Shown piece after piece: positions 12,324-24,474 of a stretch of DNA of 64,000 nucleotides. This DNA comes from Chlamydoabsidia padenii (lineage: Eukaryota; Mucoromycota; Mucoromycetes; Mucorales; Cunninghamellaceae), in the NCBI GenBank assembly GCA_025330725.1, contig JAIWND010000006.1:682001-746000 (forward strand), read 5' to 3'. Position 1 is the first letter of the stretch; every line of letters begins with the position of its first letter. Both the position numbers and the translations under genes were made by a program. The notes beneath the pieces were generated by a model. It searched no databases, had not been told where the DNA came from, and saw only the letters and a list, made by a program, of their open reading frames with translations.

Positions 12324-12736
12324 TATAATATCTACCTTAGCTTTAACCTTTATCCTCTTTAATTAGCTAGTTTCTTATATACATACATGTCACATTAATA
12401 AAACATTGATACTTGGTCCTTGTATTATTTTATTCTAGATGCTTTTTTTGGCTCCTCCTTGTGTGTCTACATTGCCTTTATACATATGATTTGTTTTAAT
12501 TAGATATTATGTTAATGATGAGGTAAAAAGTGGATTAACGATGATATTGTTATAAGGAAGATCTTGGATTAATGCAAAAGCGGGCCCACCTTCCTTTTGC
12601 AACCATCCCCTCATCACTTGGCTTTTGACAAATCGGCGTTTGAAAATGTCGTGACTTTTTCGATGCTTTAAATTTCATTTGCCCTCTTTCTTTTCTTTTC
12701 TTCCTTGTCCCTTCTTTAATTAGTTAAACATCAAAT
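12324..12736. other. Intergenic, VPS18 terminator to SWI3 promoter
   Basis: Contains the VPS18 poly(A) signal near 12397 and, at about 12634-12644, a motif-like CGGCGTTTGAA about 93 nt before the next ATG. No further coding potential was seen. Confidence 0.5.
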
Positions 12737-14736
12737 ATGGCTTCTAGTAGAAATCCCAAAGGAGCCGTATTGGATCAAAGGCATTATGAATCCACCGAAA
12801 TTGTCTCTCGATTTGAACCCATTCGTGATCACCTTTTGACTGACCTACAAACTATTGGCGGGGGCGACTCTACAATCACTACTCTTGATCTATCCGTCTT
12901 TTTATGGCAACTCCAACAATTCCAACAAGACCATCTTGGTGTACTGGGCAACAACTTTAGTGACAATATCAACACCAACTTGCCTTTACGTATACCAGCA
13001 AAGTTATTCAAGTTGGATCAACACCATAAAACTGAAGCATTAACTGACGACAGCAAAAAGAAAAAACCGAAAAAGAAGAAGCAACAGCAACAGCAGATTC
13101 CTTTAGACAAGACACACCCTATCTATACCATTTTATTATCAGCATACTCTTTTCGGTTTAAAAACAATTGGAAACAATGGGACCTGAATAACACGACACG
13201 AAAGGCGAAAATTATGGAACTCATTCAACTCATACGGGATAGTCTTACGGAAAATGGTTTTATAACGACACCAAGAATTGCTTTTGGTGGATCGGTGCCT
13301 TCTTTAGCAAAGAAAAAGTTGGCAACAATTGTACGGAGAATTGGTGGTAAGTGCTTTATTTATTTATTTTTTAAAAAAAACAGTGTAGGTGAAAAGAATG
13401 GCAATCTCATATTCTTTCTTCTTCTTCTTCTTCTTCTTTTATAGGTGACTTGGTGGATATGCGGGCGGATCCAACACATATACTACATGGACCTTTGCAT
13501 GAATATGAAGATATGGAAGAAGACTGGTTTAGAACGTTGGAAAAACAAGGTGACAAGGTCCTCGTGCATTGGTGGTACTATCCTGACTCTTATGATAGTT
13601 GGTTGACTCAAACAGAACAATTTGCCGATCCTGAAGATGCCCCTGAACATACTACTCCATGGAATCTAACTTGTCGTTGGTTACAAGATACTATCAAATT
13701 CAACGAACTGATGAATGAAGAAGATTATGAAGATGTGGACTCTGAGTATATGGATTTTGGTGGTGGTATCGGTGGTGATATAGAAGGTGAAGAAGTGGCA
13801 GAAGAAGACGACGAAGACGAAGACGAAGGCAACAACAACAACAACAACAACAATGACGATGAAGACGAAGATGACGAAGACGAAGAAGACGAAGAAGACG
13901 ATGACATGGATACCTCAGTAAAACCGGGACACTCTAAATCATATAATCACCATCCAACAACAACAAACAAAGCACTATCAACAACGACATCAGTCCGACT
14001 ACCGACGAAACGAAAAGCCAGTGAAGCATCCACTGATCTACAACATACCCAGAATTATGATTTTGATGATGGTAGTATGAACGATAGGGAAGACGACGAT
14101 TCATCTCATTCTATGCAGCTACCTTTATTGGACCCTTTTGCTCAACCTTTGGTCCGCATTCGGGATGTGGAAGTGGAACGACCATTGTTGGGAAGCCGAC
14201 AACGTAAAAATGAATTCGAACCTTACATGAATGGCGACATTAGCAACATCTCACAATACACACATGGAAATATACAACTTGGGGAATCGATTTCGGGAAC
14301 AACTGGAAATGACGATGAAAATGGCAAGTAGAAAACAAAGGGGCGTTGCTAATAACTTGTGTACTCAGGCACTAATGATGATCCCTTTATAATTAGATTT
14401 GTCCTCTTTGTGTCATGCTCTGCCTCAAGACTACTCTTCGATCTTTGTGCCTGATTGGTTTGATATGAACAAGGTGGATGATATCGAAAAGCTGGCTCTT
14501 CCTGAATTCTTTGATGACCATATTGAAGAATATATCAAGTATCGAAACTTTATGGTGAAACAATACCAATCCAACCCATCTACTTATGTCACTGTATCAT
14601 CATGCAAGGCGGCCTTTCCTGAAGCTGATCTGGTGCCTTTGGTTCGACTACATGGTTTTTTGGAACTATACAATGTGATCAATGGACAGGTAATAAATAA
14701 CAAAGAAAGAAATATGAAATGACACTTGATTGATCT

Positions 14737-14769
<33 letters not shown>

Positions 14770-16079
14770 CTTTTCTATGATTTAGACTGATCCTCGCCGG
14801 CGGATATACCTTCCTGTGATTGATGGTGAACCAGATGCATATCCCGAACTCACCCCTGAACGATCTTCGGAAACTATAGAAAAGATCGATATACAATACC
14901 TCCGCAAACTCATGTACGACCCTGTTAAATCTCGGAAAACCTGCAACAGCTGGGAAATGAAGACTGAAGAATCAAGTTCTTTGAATGATGGGACCAAACT
15001 GTTCAGGTGCAAGAACTGCCACCTTGATTGTACTGCTCTACGATATCAATGTCTCAAACGGTTGGATCTCTGTTTATGCGTCGATTGCTTTGTTCAAGGA
15101 AAATTTACCTCGGCTTTTTCAAGTAACGACTTTTTGCGGGTGGACGAAACTAATGACAGTAACAACAATAACAGCATTGATCAAGATGTGGACGAGGAAT
15201 GGACGGATGAAGAAACTCTCTTGCTTCTAGAAGGTGTGGATCGATACGATGATGACTGGTTGATGGTGTCTGAACATGTCGGCAGTCGCACCAAAGAACA
15301 ATGTATCACTCAATTCTTACAAATGCCCATCACCGACGAATTCCTCACTTCCAAACTGTCCAACAAGGAATCAGATCAACTACCATTTGAAAACACAGCA
15401 AACCCGGTGATGACCTTAGTGGCATACCTATCAGCACATATCAATCCTGGTGTGGCATCAGCAGCAGCGAAAGTAGCCTTGAAGGAACTGTTATCCTCAC
15501 AAGCGATGGCCTCTTCTTCAAGGAGGGAATCTAGTGGTGTATCAGATCAACAAATCAAGGAGGGTGACGACCAAGATACAACAATGGATGTGGATATCGA
15601 CATTGATCAAGAAGACGAACAAGACGAAGAAGACAACTCTACGGATGCAGCACCATCACCATTATTCACCAAGAAAACAACACAAGCGGCAATATCTGCT
15701 GCTATTAAAGCTGCAGCTACACAAGCACGGAAACTCTCCCATTATGAAGATCAGGAAATACAACATTGGACGCGATTGGCTGTCAAGACTGTCACCGATA
15801 AATTATCTATGAAGGTAAATGAATAAATTGTATGATCAAAAACTTGCTTCTCACCATCCTTTTTATTAGATCCAGCAATATGAAGAATTCGACCGTATCT
15901 TGGAAGCGGATAATCAAGAAATGCAAAATCAATTGGAAATGGTGCAAACTAGCTTGGAAAGCCTTCGGAAACAACATTTTGAATTGCCTGCACCATCAAC
16001 CACAAACTCGACATCAGCAGAAACCACTACATCAACACCCATGCACGTGTCTTCTTCATCCTCAATAACTAACAACTGA
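12737..16079 (+). CDS. SWI3: SWI3/SMARCC-type subunit of a SWI/SNF chromatin remodeller
   Basis: Exons 12737-13346, 13445-14323, 14397-14689, 14786-15814 and 15870-16079 give 1006 residues. The N-terminal region has WWYYPDSYDSWL as in animal BAF155/170. An acidic Asp/Glu/Asn run follows, then a SWIRM domain at about 497-594 (IFVPDWFDMNKVDDIEKLAL), a ZZ-type zinc finger at about 667-697 (FRCKNCHLDC, CLCVDCF), a SANT domain at about 733-775 (EEWTDEETLLLLEGV, YDDDWLMVSEHVGSRTKEQC) and a C-terminal coiled coil. The fourth exon starts after a 31-T tract. Intron 2 uses a GC donor (G|GCAAGT at 14324); only that junction restores the frame into SWIRM. Swi3 and Rsc8 subunits scaffold the remodeller in the nucleus. 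Which complex this one serves cannot be told from sequence alone. Confidence 0.92.
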
Positions 16080-16398
16080 CCAGCATACTTTTAGATCGAC
16101 CCTTCATTTGTAGTTATTATTCCCCCGTTTTGTACATTAATCTATTCTCACCCCTTCTAACCATTGGTCTATTTGTAACCCACTACATAGTAAAATGACT
16201 CTTAACACTTTATTTGATTCTTCACTTAATAAAATACACATGCTGTTATAGCTGATTGTTTTACTCTGATAAACCTATTTATGTACAGATTATTGATTAT
16301 GGGGCGGGTAAAATGTCCAAAAGCGGGACTTGAATGTTTGATTTTAAAGCGCTTCAAAATAAATCTCTCTCTCTTTTTTTTACTTACAACCAACCAAG
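16080..16398. other. Intergenic, SWI3 3' end to NAA40 promoter
   Basis: AATAAA at 16228 probably ends the SWI3 transcript. GGCGGGTAAAAT near 16302 and the motif at 16324 precede NAA40. No coding potential was seen. Confidence 0.5.
16324..16334 (+). promoter_or_regulatory. Promoter motif variant CGGGACTTGAA before NAA40
   Basis: One mismatch to CGGGATTTGAA, 65 nt upstream of the ATG at 16399. A second TTTAAA lies 15 nt further on. Confidence 0.5.
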
Positions 16399-17404
16399 AT
16401 GCCCTCATCCACACCCACGGTAAGACAACAAGATCAATGTTACGAATAATACCCAACTTGGCATATACTAACATATCTTTATAAATGTCAATAGGATAAA
16501 CTAGATGCGATCAACAATGTAAATAGAACAAAGAAATAGGTCCCGCTTACTTCACTTACTGGAACTTTTTCTTTATTGCCACAGGAACCCTCTTTAGTCG
16601 CCTTTATGAATTCACCCTTGACATACAAAACGTAAGTAATCAAAAAGCCCTTGTCAAAGCCATGTACTAATACTGTTACTTTGATAGGGATATCACGATC
16701 GACTATTACCATTCTTCCAACCTACCCGAACACTTGATATCTTGGACCTTTGACCTCGTTAAAACCAATTTATACCACCTTTATATCCGATCCAACGATG
16801 GCTGGGACGAAACAGGCAAAAAAGAGGAATTACAAGCACCTGAAGCTCGGTACCTGATTGCTCGATCGACAATGGATCCTACCGACTTGAAAGGCTTCTT
16901 GATGTTTCAGATGGTGCAAGAAGAAACAATGGATGATGATTATATGGCGGAAGTAGCCTATTGGTAAGAGATCCAATCTCTTTTTATATGACTGGTACTA
17001 ACTTGGTTATATATGCGGATCTTTAGCTACGAACTTCAACTGGCGGAACATGCAAGGAATCAAGGCTTGGGTGAATATCTGATGGATCTCTTATTCCAAA
17101 TTGGACATTATTGGAAACTGGAAAAAGTGATGCTGACGGTCTTTAAAGGTAAAAAAAGGAAAAGAAGAAAAGAAAGAAGGAACTGATTGGATGAAACTTG
17201 GTTGGATGATATAGATAATAAAGGTGCCATGCGATTCTATACCGACAAAATGGGGTAAGACTGATAGGGGGGGGGACTAACAATGATGGAGGACTAATAG
17301 TGTCTAAATTTAGATTTAAACTGGATGAAATCTCACCTGGGGCTTGCTTATCACCAAGAAAAGCCAAAAAGTTTGATTATGAAATCCTCAGCAAACCATG
17401 TTAA
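16399..17404 (+). CDS. NAA40: N-alpha-acetyltransferase 40 (NatD), histone H4/H2A N-terminal acetylase
   Basis: Seven exons, two very short: 16399-16419, 16495-16518, 16585-16631, 16688-16963, 17027-17148, 17215-17254 and 17314-17404, giving 206 residues. The family hallmarks are LYHLYIRSNDGWDETGKK, the acetyl-CoA loop RNQGLG at about 133-138, KVMLTVFK and the ending DYEILSK. NatD acetylates the N-terminal Ser of histones H4 and H2A. Length fits the family (about 200-240). The start gives a short MPSSTPT leader; a downstream start is possible, but all splice phases agree with this model. Confidence 0.92.
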
Positions 17405-17588
17405 AATAGTATATGTAATTTTAGTTGATTTAGTATAGATTCATGCAAAATATAATAGACAGGGCGGATGTCGGGGCTGTGGCTTATTTAAAAGGCTGTC
17501 ACTTTAAATCACGCCAAACTGGTTTCTCGTCGAAAAAATCTCCTCCTCTTCTTTCTTCCCAATAAAAAAAAAAAAAAAGAACTCGAAA

Positions 17589-17887
17589 ATGTATTTGATG
17601 TATTATTTGGACAAGAAAGGTGAACGTGTGTACACCCTCAAGGTAAGTAACATATGGGCTGGCAATAACGGGATCTAGATGTTTATGAGGGAGAAGTTTA
17701 TACAGTGAATCTTACTAATGATCCTTCTTCTTTTCTTGATAAATAGAAAGTAGATCCTTTTGGAAACGCTACAAAGTCTGCTCACCCTGCTCGTTTCTCA
17801 CCTGACGACAAATTCTCTCGCCAACGGGTCACTATCAAGAAGAGATACAACATTCTCCTCTCTCAACTTCCTGCTCGTCCTTTGTAA
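17589..17887 (+). CDS. NOP10: H/ACA snoRNP subunit Nop10
   Basis: Two exons (17589-17642, 17747-17887) encode 64 residues, exactly the usual Nop10 length. [38 protein letters not shown] and the end [14 protein letters not shown] are characteristic. Nop10 binds Cbf5 and Nhp2 in H/ACA particles that pseudouridylate rRNA and support telomerase RNA. The eukaryotic type lacks the archaeal zinc cysteines, as here. AATAAA at 18080 follows the gene. A reversed GGCGTGATTTAAA (17503-17515) lies 74 nt upstream of the ATG. Confidence 0.96.
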
Positions 17888-18313
17888 AAACAACAACAAA
17901 CAAACACCAACAGTGGATTCTTCATATATGCATCCCCCCATCATTACAATAGTCCCCTCTTTTACCTCTCATTACATTACATATAGATAGTCCCTTTGAT
18001 CTACCCTTTCACACACACATCTGCACTTACATATATCTTTTTATTGCCTTTCTTGAAAACATGCACAACATGTGGGTTGAATAAAAAAGAAACATTGTTA
18101 TTTATTATATTACGGTGATGACTAGGATGACGTATGAGGAGTGCTATCACGGTGATATATAGGGTGTTGTATGGGGATGGTGCATGCAGGCGATACCTGT
18201 CAAAAAGTAGAAGGTCGGTGCGGGATTTGAATCTGCCAGAACAAAAAAAAAATTGCCCACCTTACTTCCTTCCTCTTTCTTCCTCCCCCCCCCTTTTTTT
18301 TTTAATAGTGATC
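17888..18313. other. Intergenic, NOP10 3' UTR to THG1 promoter
   Basis: Holds the NOP10 poly(A) signal (18080) and an exact promoter motif at 18221. The stretch 18283-18304 is C- then T-rich leader. No other gene was seen. Confidence 0.5.
18221..18231 (+). promoter_or_regulatory. Exact promoter motif CGGGATTTGAA before THG1
   Basis: Preceded by TG, 83 nt upstream of the ATG at 18314; one of 13 exact copies in the window. Confidence 0.6.
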
Positions 18314-19356
18314 ATGGCCAACTCCAAATACGAGTATGTTCGCCATTTTGAACAAAACGACACTTTATTACCCAATACATACATTGTAATTCGAATCGAT
18401 GGTCGTGGTTTCCACAGGTATATGCACACTCAAGTACAACTTGATCTACACAACTAACCATACTTTTTTTATTATTATTATTATTATCCTGATCTAGATT
18501 CTCACAAACGCATAACTTTGCCAAACCAAACGATCGTCGAGCCATTGATCTAATGAATCATTGTGCAATTCAAGTGATGAAGGACCTCCATGATATTGTA
18601 CTTGCTTATGGTCAAAGCGATGAATACAGGTAAATACTTGCTTCCCCTCACAATATGTATCCACTAACCTTGTCCTTTTCTTTTTGGTAGTTTTGTCCTT
18701 CCCAAGAAATGCAACTTGTACTCAAGACGAGCCAGGTAAACAATAGATAATATCAAACTGTTTTAACACTTTTTATTGAATTGTAACATACAATAGCAAG
18801 CTCTCCTCTACCGTGGTTAGTCTATTCGCATCAAATTATGTCATGGCGTGGCACCAATTCTTTGATCAAGCAACACCATTACAATATCCACCTTGTTTTG
18901 ACTCACGTACTGTCTGTTATCCATCCGATCAAAACCTCAAGGATTATCTGGCATGGCGTCAGGCGGACTGTCATATCAACAACCTTTACAATACAACCTT
19001 TTGGAGTCTGGTGCATGATGGTCATACTGAAATAGAAGCAGAAGATAAACTGAAGGTAAAAGTGAACGATTGGATTTACTGTTGATAATTAATCTTTTTT
19101 TTTATTATTATTGGAATAGGGTACTTTCTCCAAGGATAAGAACGAAATCTTATTCAGCAATTATAATATCAATTACAACAACATCGAACCCATCTATCGA
19201 AAAGGATCAACCATCATTCGATTAAAACAACAGGTCACCAGTATCTCACCCAGGAATGGCGATCAAATAACAAGAACCAAGTTGGTACCTGCTGCCGTGT
19301 ATGATGATATTATTGGTCAAGACTTTTGGGACCAACATGTTGATTTATTAAAATAG
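18314..19356 (+). CDS. THG1: tRNA-His guanylyltransferase
   Basis: Exons 18314-18417, 18498-18629, 18691-18735, 18797-19055 and 19120-19356 encode 258 residues. Visible are the metal-binding [10 protein letters not shown] (Asp) and YGQSDEYSFVLP (Asp-Glu) motifs, the family block [15 protein letters not shown], and [11 protein letters not shown] late in the protein. Thg1 adds G-1 to the 5' end of tRNA-His by 3'-5' polymerisation, which His-tRNA synthetase needs. Length and motif order match the fungal enzyme. The N terminus [10 protein letters not shown] is typical, which supports the chosen start. AATAAA occurs at 19390. Confidence 0.95.
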
Positions 19357-19479
19357 ATTAGAATAGAATAGACTATATTGTTTTTATTTAATAAACTATT
19401 GATGTTTTTATCTATACTATTGGTGTTTATATAAGCTAGGGTTAGGTTGGGGGGGGGTAGAAAAGTATAGATTGTCCAT

Positions 19480-20114
19480 TCATTTGGGGAAGATTTCGTT
19501 ATGGACTTGGCGGACTCGGTTAGTGTATTGATTGATTTGATCATTCATCATATCTATACCACATACAAGAAGGTTTATTCATTAGTTTCTATTGCAATGC
19601 TTGTTAACTTTTTTTTTTTTTTTCGAATACTTGCCTTGTTCTTTGTCCATGACTTGGACGTTCTTTATCGCCGCCTGGATAGTCTTCAGATCCTTTTCAT
19701 ATTTACAGTTTGCCGCCTTTTCCATCATATCCATCATCTGATCGACCAAAGTGTGCATCTTTTTACTAGTTTCTATTAAACAAGAAAAACATAGGTCAAT
19801 GAAGGAATGATAGAGAAAAAAAGTTTTTTTTTTGTTTACCTTGAAGTTGTGCCTCCGTTCGTGCGGCAACATCTTTCATATATTTTTCAAGGATGTCTGG
19901 ATTCAGTTTAGCCAATGGTATATTTTCATTAATCCCATCATTATTATCTTTAATCTGTGAAGAGGAGACAGGTGATAAGGCGAGAGGTGAAGAGAGATGG
20001 TTTCCACAATCGTGCCCACCATCAGTTTCAGATTGTTGCTGTTCTGTATGTAAAGACATAAAAATTGTAAGTATAAAGGGCCGTCTTTCTTACTTACTTA
20101 CTGCTATTGCTCAT
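19480..20114 (-). CDS. Small coiled-coil protein, possibly BLOC-1/BORC-like
   Basis: Four exons (20114-20102, 20043-19840, 19772-19635, 19553-19480) give 142 residues starting MSNSKQQQSETDGG. After a disordered N terminus there is a helical region NPDILEKYMKDVAARTEAQL, ETSKKMHTLVDQMMDMMEKA and a C-terminal NQYTNRVRQVHNEIFPK. The last intron has a GC donor (G|GCAAGT at 19634); the alternative GT next to it meets a stop at once, while the GC junction gives a sensible end. Short all-helical proteins of this type occur in the lysosome-positioning complexes BLOC-1 and BORC, but I cannot name the subunit. The start exon is only 13 nt; an internal ATG at 20059 is an alternative. Confidence 0.6.
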
Positions 20115-20179
20115 ATTCGAGGGCAAAGAGAAAGAAAAGAAAGAAAATCAAAATTGGAAATCCTTTTTTTAAAGCTGAT

Positions 20180-20190
20180 CGGGTTTTAAA
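20180..20190 (+). promoter_or_regulatory. Promoter motif variant CGGGTTTTAAA upstream of the coiled-coil gene
   Basis: One mismatch to CGGGATTTAAA, 66 nt upstream of the minus-strand ATG at 20114 and oriented away from it. Confidence 0.4.
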
Positions 20191-20479
20191 TTTTAATTTG
20201 CATAAGCGTCCCCACTTTTGTTTTCCTCGACTGCCTCATCCAAAGAAGATTATGCTCAAGTATTTTAAATCAACGATCACAAGTAATACATGTATATGTT
20301 TTTATTCAAAAATCGGTATATACTTTTTGATGAACTTGATATACTACCGTTAACCATTTCATACCATCTATAGATGAATAACCAATATGGTACATTATGT
20401 GTACCGTATAATCGGGGTTGTGTTTTATTTTGACAACTCGGTTAAAGTTTTTGTTTATTAATTAATAAATACAGGGCGA

Positions 20480-20730
20480 AATCTATGAAGCATATTGCCA
20501 AAATATATGCTGTTTTTCAAGGCTGCCAATTTAGCCCTGAGAAGTTTGTTTTCGTCAGGAGAGCGTTGGCGGACTTTAAATGGTGGATATTCTGTTTGAA
20601 AACTTGTATGTCCTCAAGATCTCTTGATATTGTTAAACTTTTTGAGCAAGTACAATGGGAGTTTTTGAAGCTGGATTAACTTTATAGTGGGTTGGCCGGA
20701 AATGAATGTTGACTTGCCGATGGTTGACAT
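20480..20730 (-). pseudogene. Short decayed coding remnant
   Basis: Forty bases beyond a reversed CGGGGTTTGAA motif, an ATG at 20730 opens MSTIGKSTFISGQPTIKL for 38 codons. Helical, coiled-coil-like reading (SRDLEDIQVFKQNIHHLKSA) continues in another frame after the stop. No splice site joins them. I do not recognise a family; the spacing from the motif is the main reason to note it. Confidence 0.22.
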
Positions 20731-20769
20731 TTGGAATTGTAATGGTGGAGCTCAGGGGGAAAAACTTAC

Positions 20770-20780
20770 TTCAAACCCCG
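20770..20780 (-). promoter_or_regulatory. Promoter motif variant CGGGGTTTGAA, no intact gene
   Basis: One mismatch to the common motif and followed on the minus strand by a decayed short reading frame. Confidence 0.35.
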
Positions 20781-21118
20781 ATTCATGCGGGAAATGTGAA
20801 TCCCGCCCTTACCCACCAATTTGTAATCACTGATATACCATCTTGAAGAGGTTATGACAAGTGAGCTGTGTGAGCTACAAAGTGGTGAAAAAGAGTGGGT
20901 ATAAAAAGGTAAGAATACACCGTGTCCACTGTCAATCAAACTGATTGGCTGACTTGAAATCCCTCTGTTTGGCAAGATCCAATCTGATCTAGATCTGTGA
21001 CCATAACACAAACATAGTTACTAACTCCTTCCTATCATAATGATATTTAAAGAATTTAAATAATATAACTTTGTCTCAACAGGTAGCGCTTTCTTAACAA
21101 GGAAAACGCATAATGTAA

Positions 21119-21129
21119 TTCAAATCCCG
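21119..21129 (-). promoter_or_regulatory. Exact promoter motif CGGGATTTGAA, orphan
   Basis: Exact copy on the minus strand with no recognisable gene within 900 nt on either side. Confidence 0.4.
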
Positions 21130-22097
21130 ACTGGCCGCACCCACTTTTTTTTTTTTCCTACCTCTCTCTTCCTCCTTTAATGTGTCTCAATAGACATTTC
21201 TATTGCCATAAACTGTATTTTGAAACGATCATCACTGCTACTACTCAGGTATACGAACGGAGGACTTTGGCGGAACAAAAGTACTAGGTACCAGAATGAA
21301 CTTGAACTCATCGATTTGCTTTTATTACAATAGGGTCAACTCCTTTGCTTGCTTACAACACTTAATTTTATATTCTTATTGTTGATGGCACGACTTGATT
21401 GAAAACATATCTTACGTTAGGTGCCTCCTTGCATGGTCGGATCTTACACGGGATGAACGTCCAAATGACACATTACGTTGTCAAGGTTAACTACTCGACC
21501 TCTTTGAATGCAACGACTGAACTCTGAAAAAAAAAAAAAGCAAGTGATCAAACAACAAAGAGGGTAATGCTTTCACTCCTGTTTTCATATTTAGCATTAA
21601 ACAGGTTTTGTTATGTAGGGACACGATGAGCTGAGACTTGAACAGCATTAATGGATCCGATCATACTTGCCCTGATTTTGACCCCGCTTGGCGAATCCTG
21701 TCTCTACTATTGACCTGGTGTCCGTGGACTCTCTATTTACTTTTTAGTTTGTGGAAATTTTATAGATATAGTTGATTGGTTTTAATAATAAAAGGACATG
21801 CTTTTTATTTTATAATATGTGTTTGTTATATATGTAATACATGTATTTAATGGGGTTGTATTATAGTAAAGTGGATTAATAAAGAGGGGGTGAAAAAAAA
21901 AGGCAATCTAAATATCTATCTGGATGTATATAAGTATATATAAAGTATGAGAAGAGAAACAGAGAGAGAGAGTATGTGTGGGATGGGGCAGCTATGTATA
22001 TAAGTGCATGTGTGTGTGGGGGGGGAAGAGAAGAAATAATGATATATAAACTATAAAACAAAAAAAAACAAAAACAAAAGAGGAGATTTGCTATATA

Positions 22098-23423
22098 CTA
22101 CAGAGGTTTCCTAGCCACCCAGCAATGGAATCTTGTAAAACTATGGTGTTCATCGAACTCTTCTAAAACTTCGTGGACCGCCATATCAAAGTCAGCACTA
22201 GAGAGCCCCCATTGCTTGATATAAAAGTCCTTGTAGTTCTTGAGTAAGGCCTTGTGAGCTTCCTTGTTGATAAACCCGAATTGTTTCAATTCTATGAGTA
22301 AATAAAACAAAACAAAACAATAGAATTAGTATATATATATATATATATATATATATTGATGTATATTTTGATTTACCTTGATCTGCAGGCCATTCACCAA
22401 GAGGAATATCCATTGTCTTCTTGTCAATGTCTTCAAACCCAGCATCCTTGACCAAAGTATTCAGCGATTCAGTTAATTGATAATCAATTCCTGTAGTCTT
22501 GCATTGTTCTTGAATAAAGGCATCAAATGCCTGTTGGACAGGACCAGGATTATGTCGCCACGAGTCATTTTCGATCAATTCAATGTATCCACCTGGTTTC
22601 AATACACGATACATTTCCGCCAAGAGAGGAGCCCAGTCGACTTGTTTGACCGCATCACTCATAGATCGTTGGAAGATACTATAAAGAAGAAGAAGAAGAA
22701 GAAAAAAAAAAGACTATCAAGTAAAACTATATATTTTCACCCAAAGACAGTAGTTAATGATAGACAAACTTACAAATCAACTGCATTATCACCCATAGGC
22801 CAAGATTCCGTCACATCAGTCTGGACAAATCGCAAGTTATCAGGTCCATTCTGTTGGTCATTAGGTAATAGTCGATCCAGTCCCAAGACTTGCACCGTCG
22901 GATATTGATTAGCCATTTCCAGTGCCCAAATCCCATTCCCTGTACCGACATCGATGATCACCGCACCCTTGGTTGTCGTATCAATAGGCGCCCACGCATT
23001 CGCTTTCCGAGCACTTTTCAAAAGATAATGTTGTCGTTGCCATCGGTCGAATTCTTTAAAGTCAAAGTCGGAAAAGATGGTAGGAGGTCGAGTCATCATG
23101 CTGGGTCGTCGTTTGGTGAAATATTCAGTAATTGATTTACGTCGTGGAGGTTGCGGTTGAGGAGGAGGACACTTGATGGTGGTGGTGGAAGAGGCATGAC
23201 CCACAGGTGTACTGGCAGCTTCCAAGGCAGCCGTCAAAGCACCAGCACTAAGCGTAGTCAATTCGTTTTGTTCAATCCAGTCGTAATTGCCGTGTGAGAC
23301 GTGGGAGATGTGTGAGCCTAACGATCGGTTTTCCATGGTGATTGTACTACGACGTCTTTGTTGTGCCTTTCTCTTCTTCTTGTCCTTGGATTTCTCGAGA
23401 ACACGACTGGCTTGATTTCCCAT
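22098..23423 (-). CDS. SAM-dependent methyltransferase with N-terminal myristoylation-type motif
   Basis: Exons 23423-22774, 22678-22377 and 22291-22098 give 381 residues. The class I Rossmann fold is clear: motif I VIIDVGTGNGIWALEMA, the acidic loop GLDRLLP, motif II-like RFVQTDVTESWP, and YRVLKPGGYIELIEND. A family tail FDEHHSFTRFHCWVARKP closes the protein. The substrate is unknown; such enzymes are common and varied in Mucorales-type fungi. The N terminus MGNQASR fits the N-myristoylation consensus (Gly2, Ser6), followed by a basic stretch KDKKKRKAQQRRR. This suggests attachment to a membrane, which would be unusual for a methyltransferase. Intron 2 contains a long AT dinucleotide run. 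Confidence 0.82.
22330..22356. repeat. AT dinucleotide microsatellite
   Basis: About 13 AT units inside intron 2 of the methyltransferase gene. Confidence 0.85.
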
Positions 23424-23531
23424 ATCTCGTTCGTCGTTGTTGTTGTAATAAGGTGTGTATGTGTATGAAGAAGAAGGTTACCGAAGCAGATTGATAATAA
23501 AGAGAAGGGGGTATTTAGAAAGGGAAAAGGA

Positions 23532-23562
<31 letters not shown>

Positions 23563-24474
23563 GAGGAGAATGAAATAAGAAGAGCGGTGGTTAAAAAATA
23601 TTTTTTTATTTTCCTTTTCGCGGCAGGCTCGACTAATCTCGTTAAAGTAGGTTGTACAAAAAGTTGGTTTTTCTTTACCCAGTTCCTGCCCTGCATATCC
23701 ATCCTTTCATCACTGGTCAATTAGAGTACTGTGGTATAAAAATAGATCTATCACCCATTCTGATGGTTTTATAGTAAAGCTATTGGCACCCTATCATCAA
23801 CCAAACTACAAACATATACCAGATATCAGATCATTGGTTTAATCGTCCGCTTTAGACTACCCAAACCCCGCTTTATTAAAAAATTAAGGTACATGTAAAC
23901 AATAGCATGATGTATTCAATAAATATGTGTTTGATATATATATTATCCCACCTAATCACATCATAGTCCCTATCCCCCTATCCACACGAAGATAAGAAAT
24001 TCTTTCCCCGCTTTTTGACAGATGTGCTTTTTTGGAGGGGATCTTCAGTACTGTTGTTTCCCCGGGTTTGTTGTGTACCCCAATGTAAATCATTACCCCT
24101 ATCAACAAGGAAGAAGGAGATGTACCCAACCTACTTTGGACATGAGTCAATTAGCACGAGTAGGAGCGTATTCTATTGATGGTAAAGGGAGAGAGAGAGA
24201 GAAAGAGAGACCGATCTGCCCAATCAAGAGGTAATTTGCTTATTCAACCAATTGACCAAGCACATACGCCAATTATAACAATAACAATTGCTGTTTATTG
24301 TATTAGTTTGACAAGATGACTACTACTATTAATACTACTACCACCACCAACAACAACAAAGCCCTATCATAAAAAAAGCGCGTAGACCAATGATGACACC
24401 TACCCAAAATCAACAAAATATAGTCAGTTTCTTCTTGTTCTTCTTTAAACCCACCTTACCTTTTTCTAATATTT
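23424..24474. other. Intergenic, methyltransferase promoter and CSN7 3' flank
   Basis: Purine-rich leader near 23520-23600, then about 800 nt of AT-rich DNA. Short plus-strand reading at about 24050-24180 (PTLDMSQLARVGAYSIDG) ends at a donor-like site but no partner exon was found. No gene is called. Confidence 0.4.

Larger units (their letters stand above)
20191..22097. other. Gene-poor intergenic region with motif copies and coding scraps
   Basis: About 1.9 kb without a convincing gene. It has a reversed CGGGGTTTGAA (20770-20780), an exact reversed motif (21119-21129), a short hairpin GCGGGA/TCCCGC near 20788-20807 and a short minus-strand remnant (see 20480-20730). The 3' end is AT-rich with GT and A runs and probably holds the terminator of the methyltransferase gene. 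Confidence 0.5.

Noticed and set aside
13725..13907. Minus-strand poly-Ser/poly-Leu frame
   Set aside because: Antisense shadow of the acidic GAC/GAA run in the SWI3 gene.
22477..22908. Plus-strand frame of 143 codons
   Set aside because: Antisense of the methyltransferase exons and an intron.
24022..24234. Plus-strand frame of 70 codons
   Set aside because: Part of it looks protein-like, but no partner exon or promoter motif was found, so it is noted only as intergenic text.
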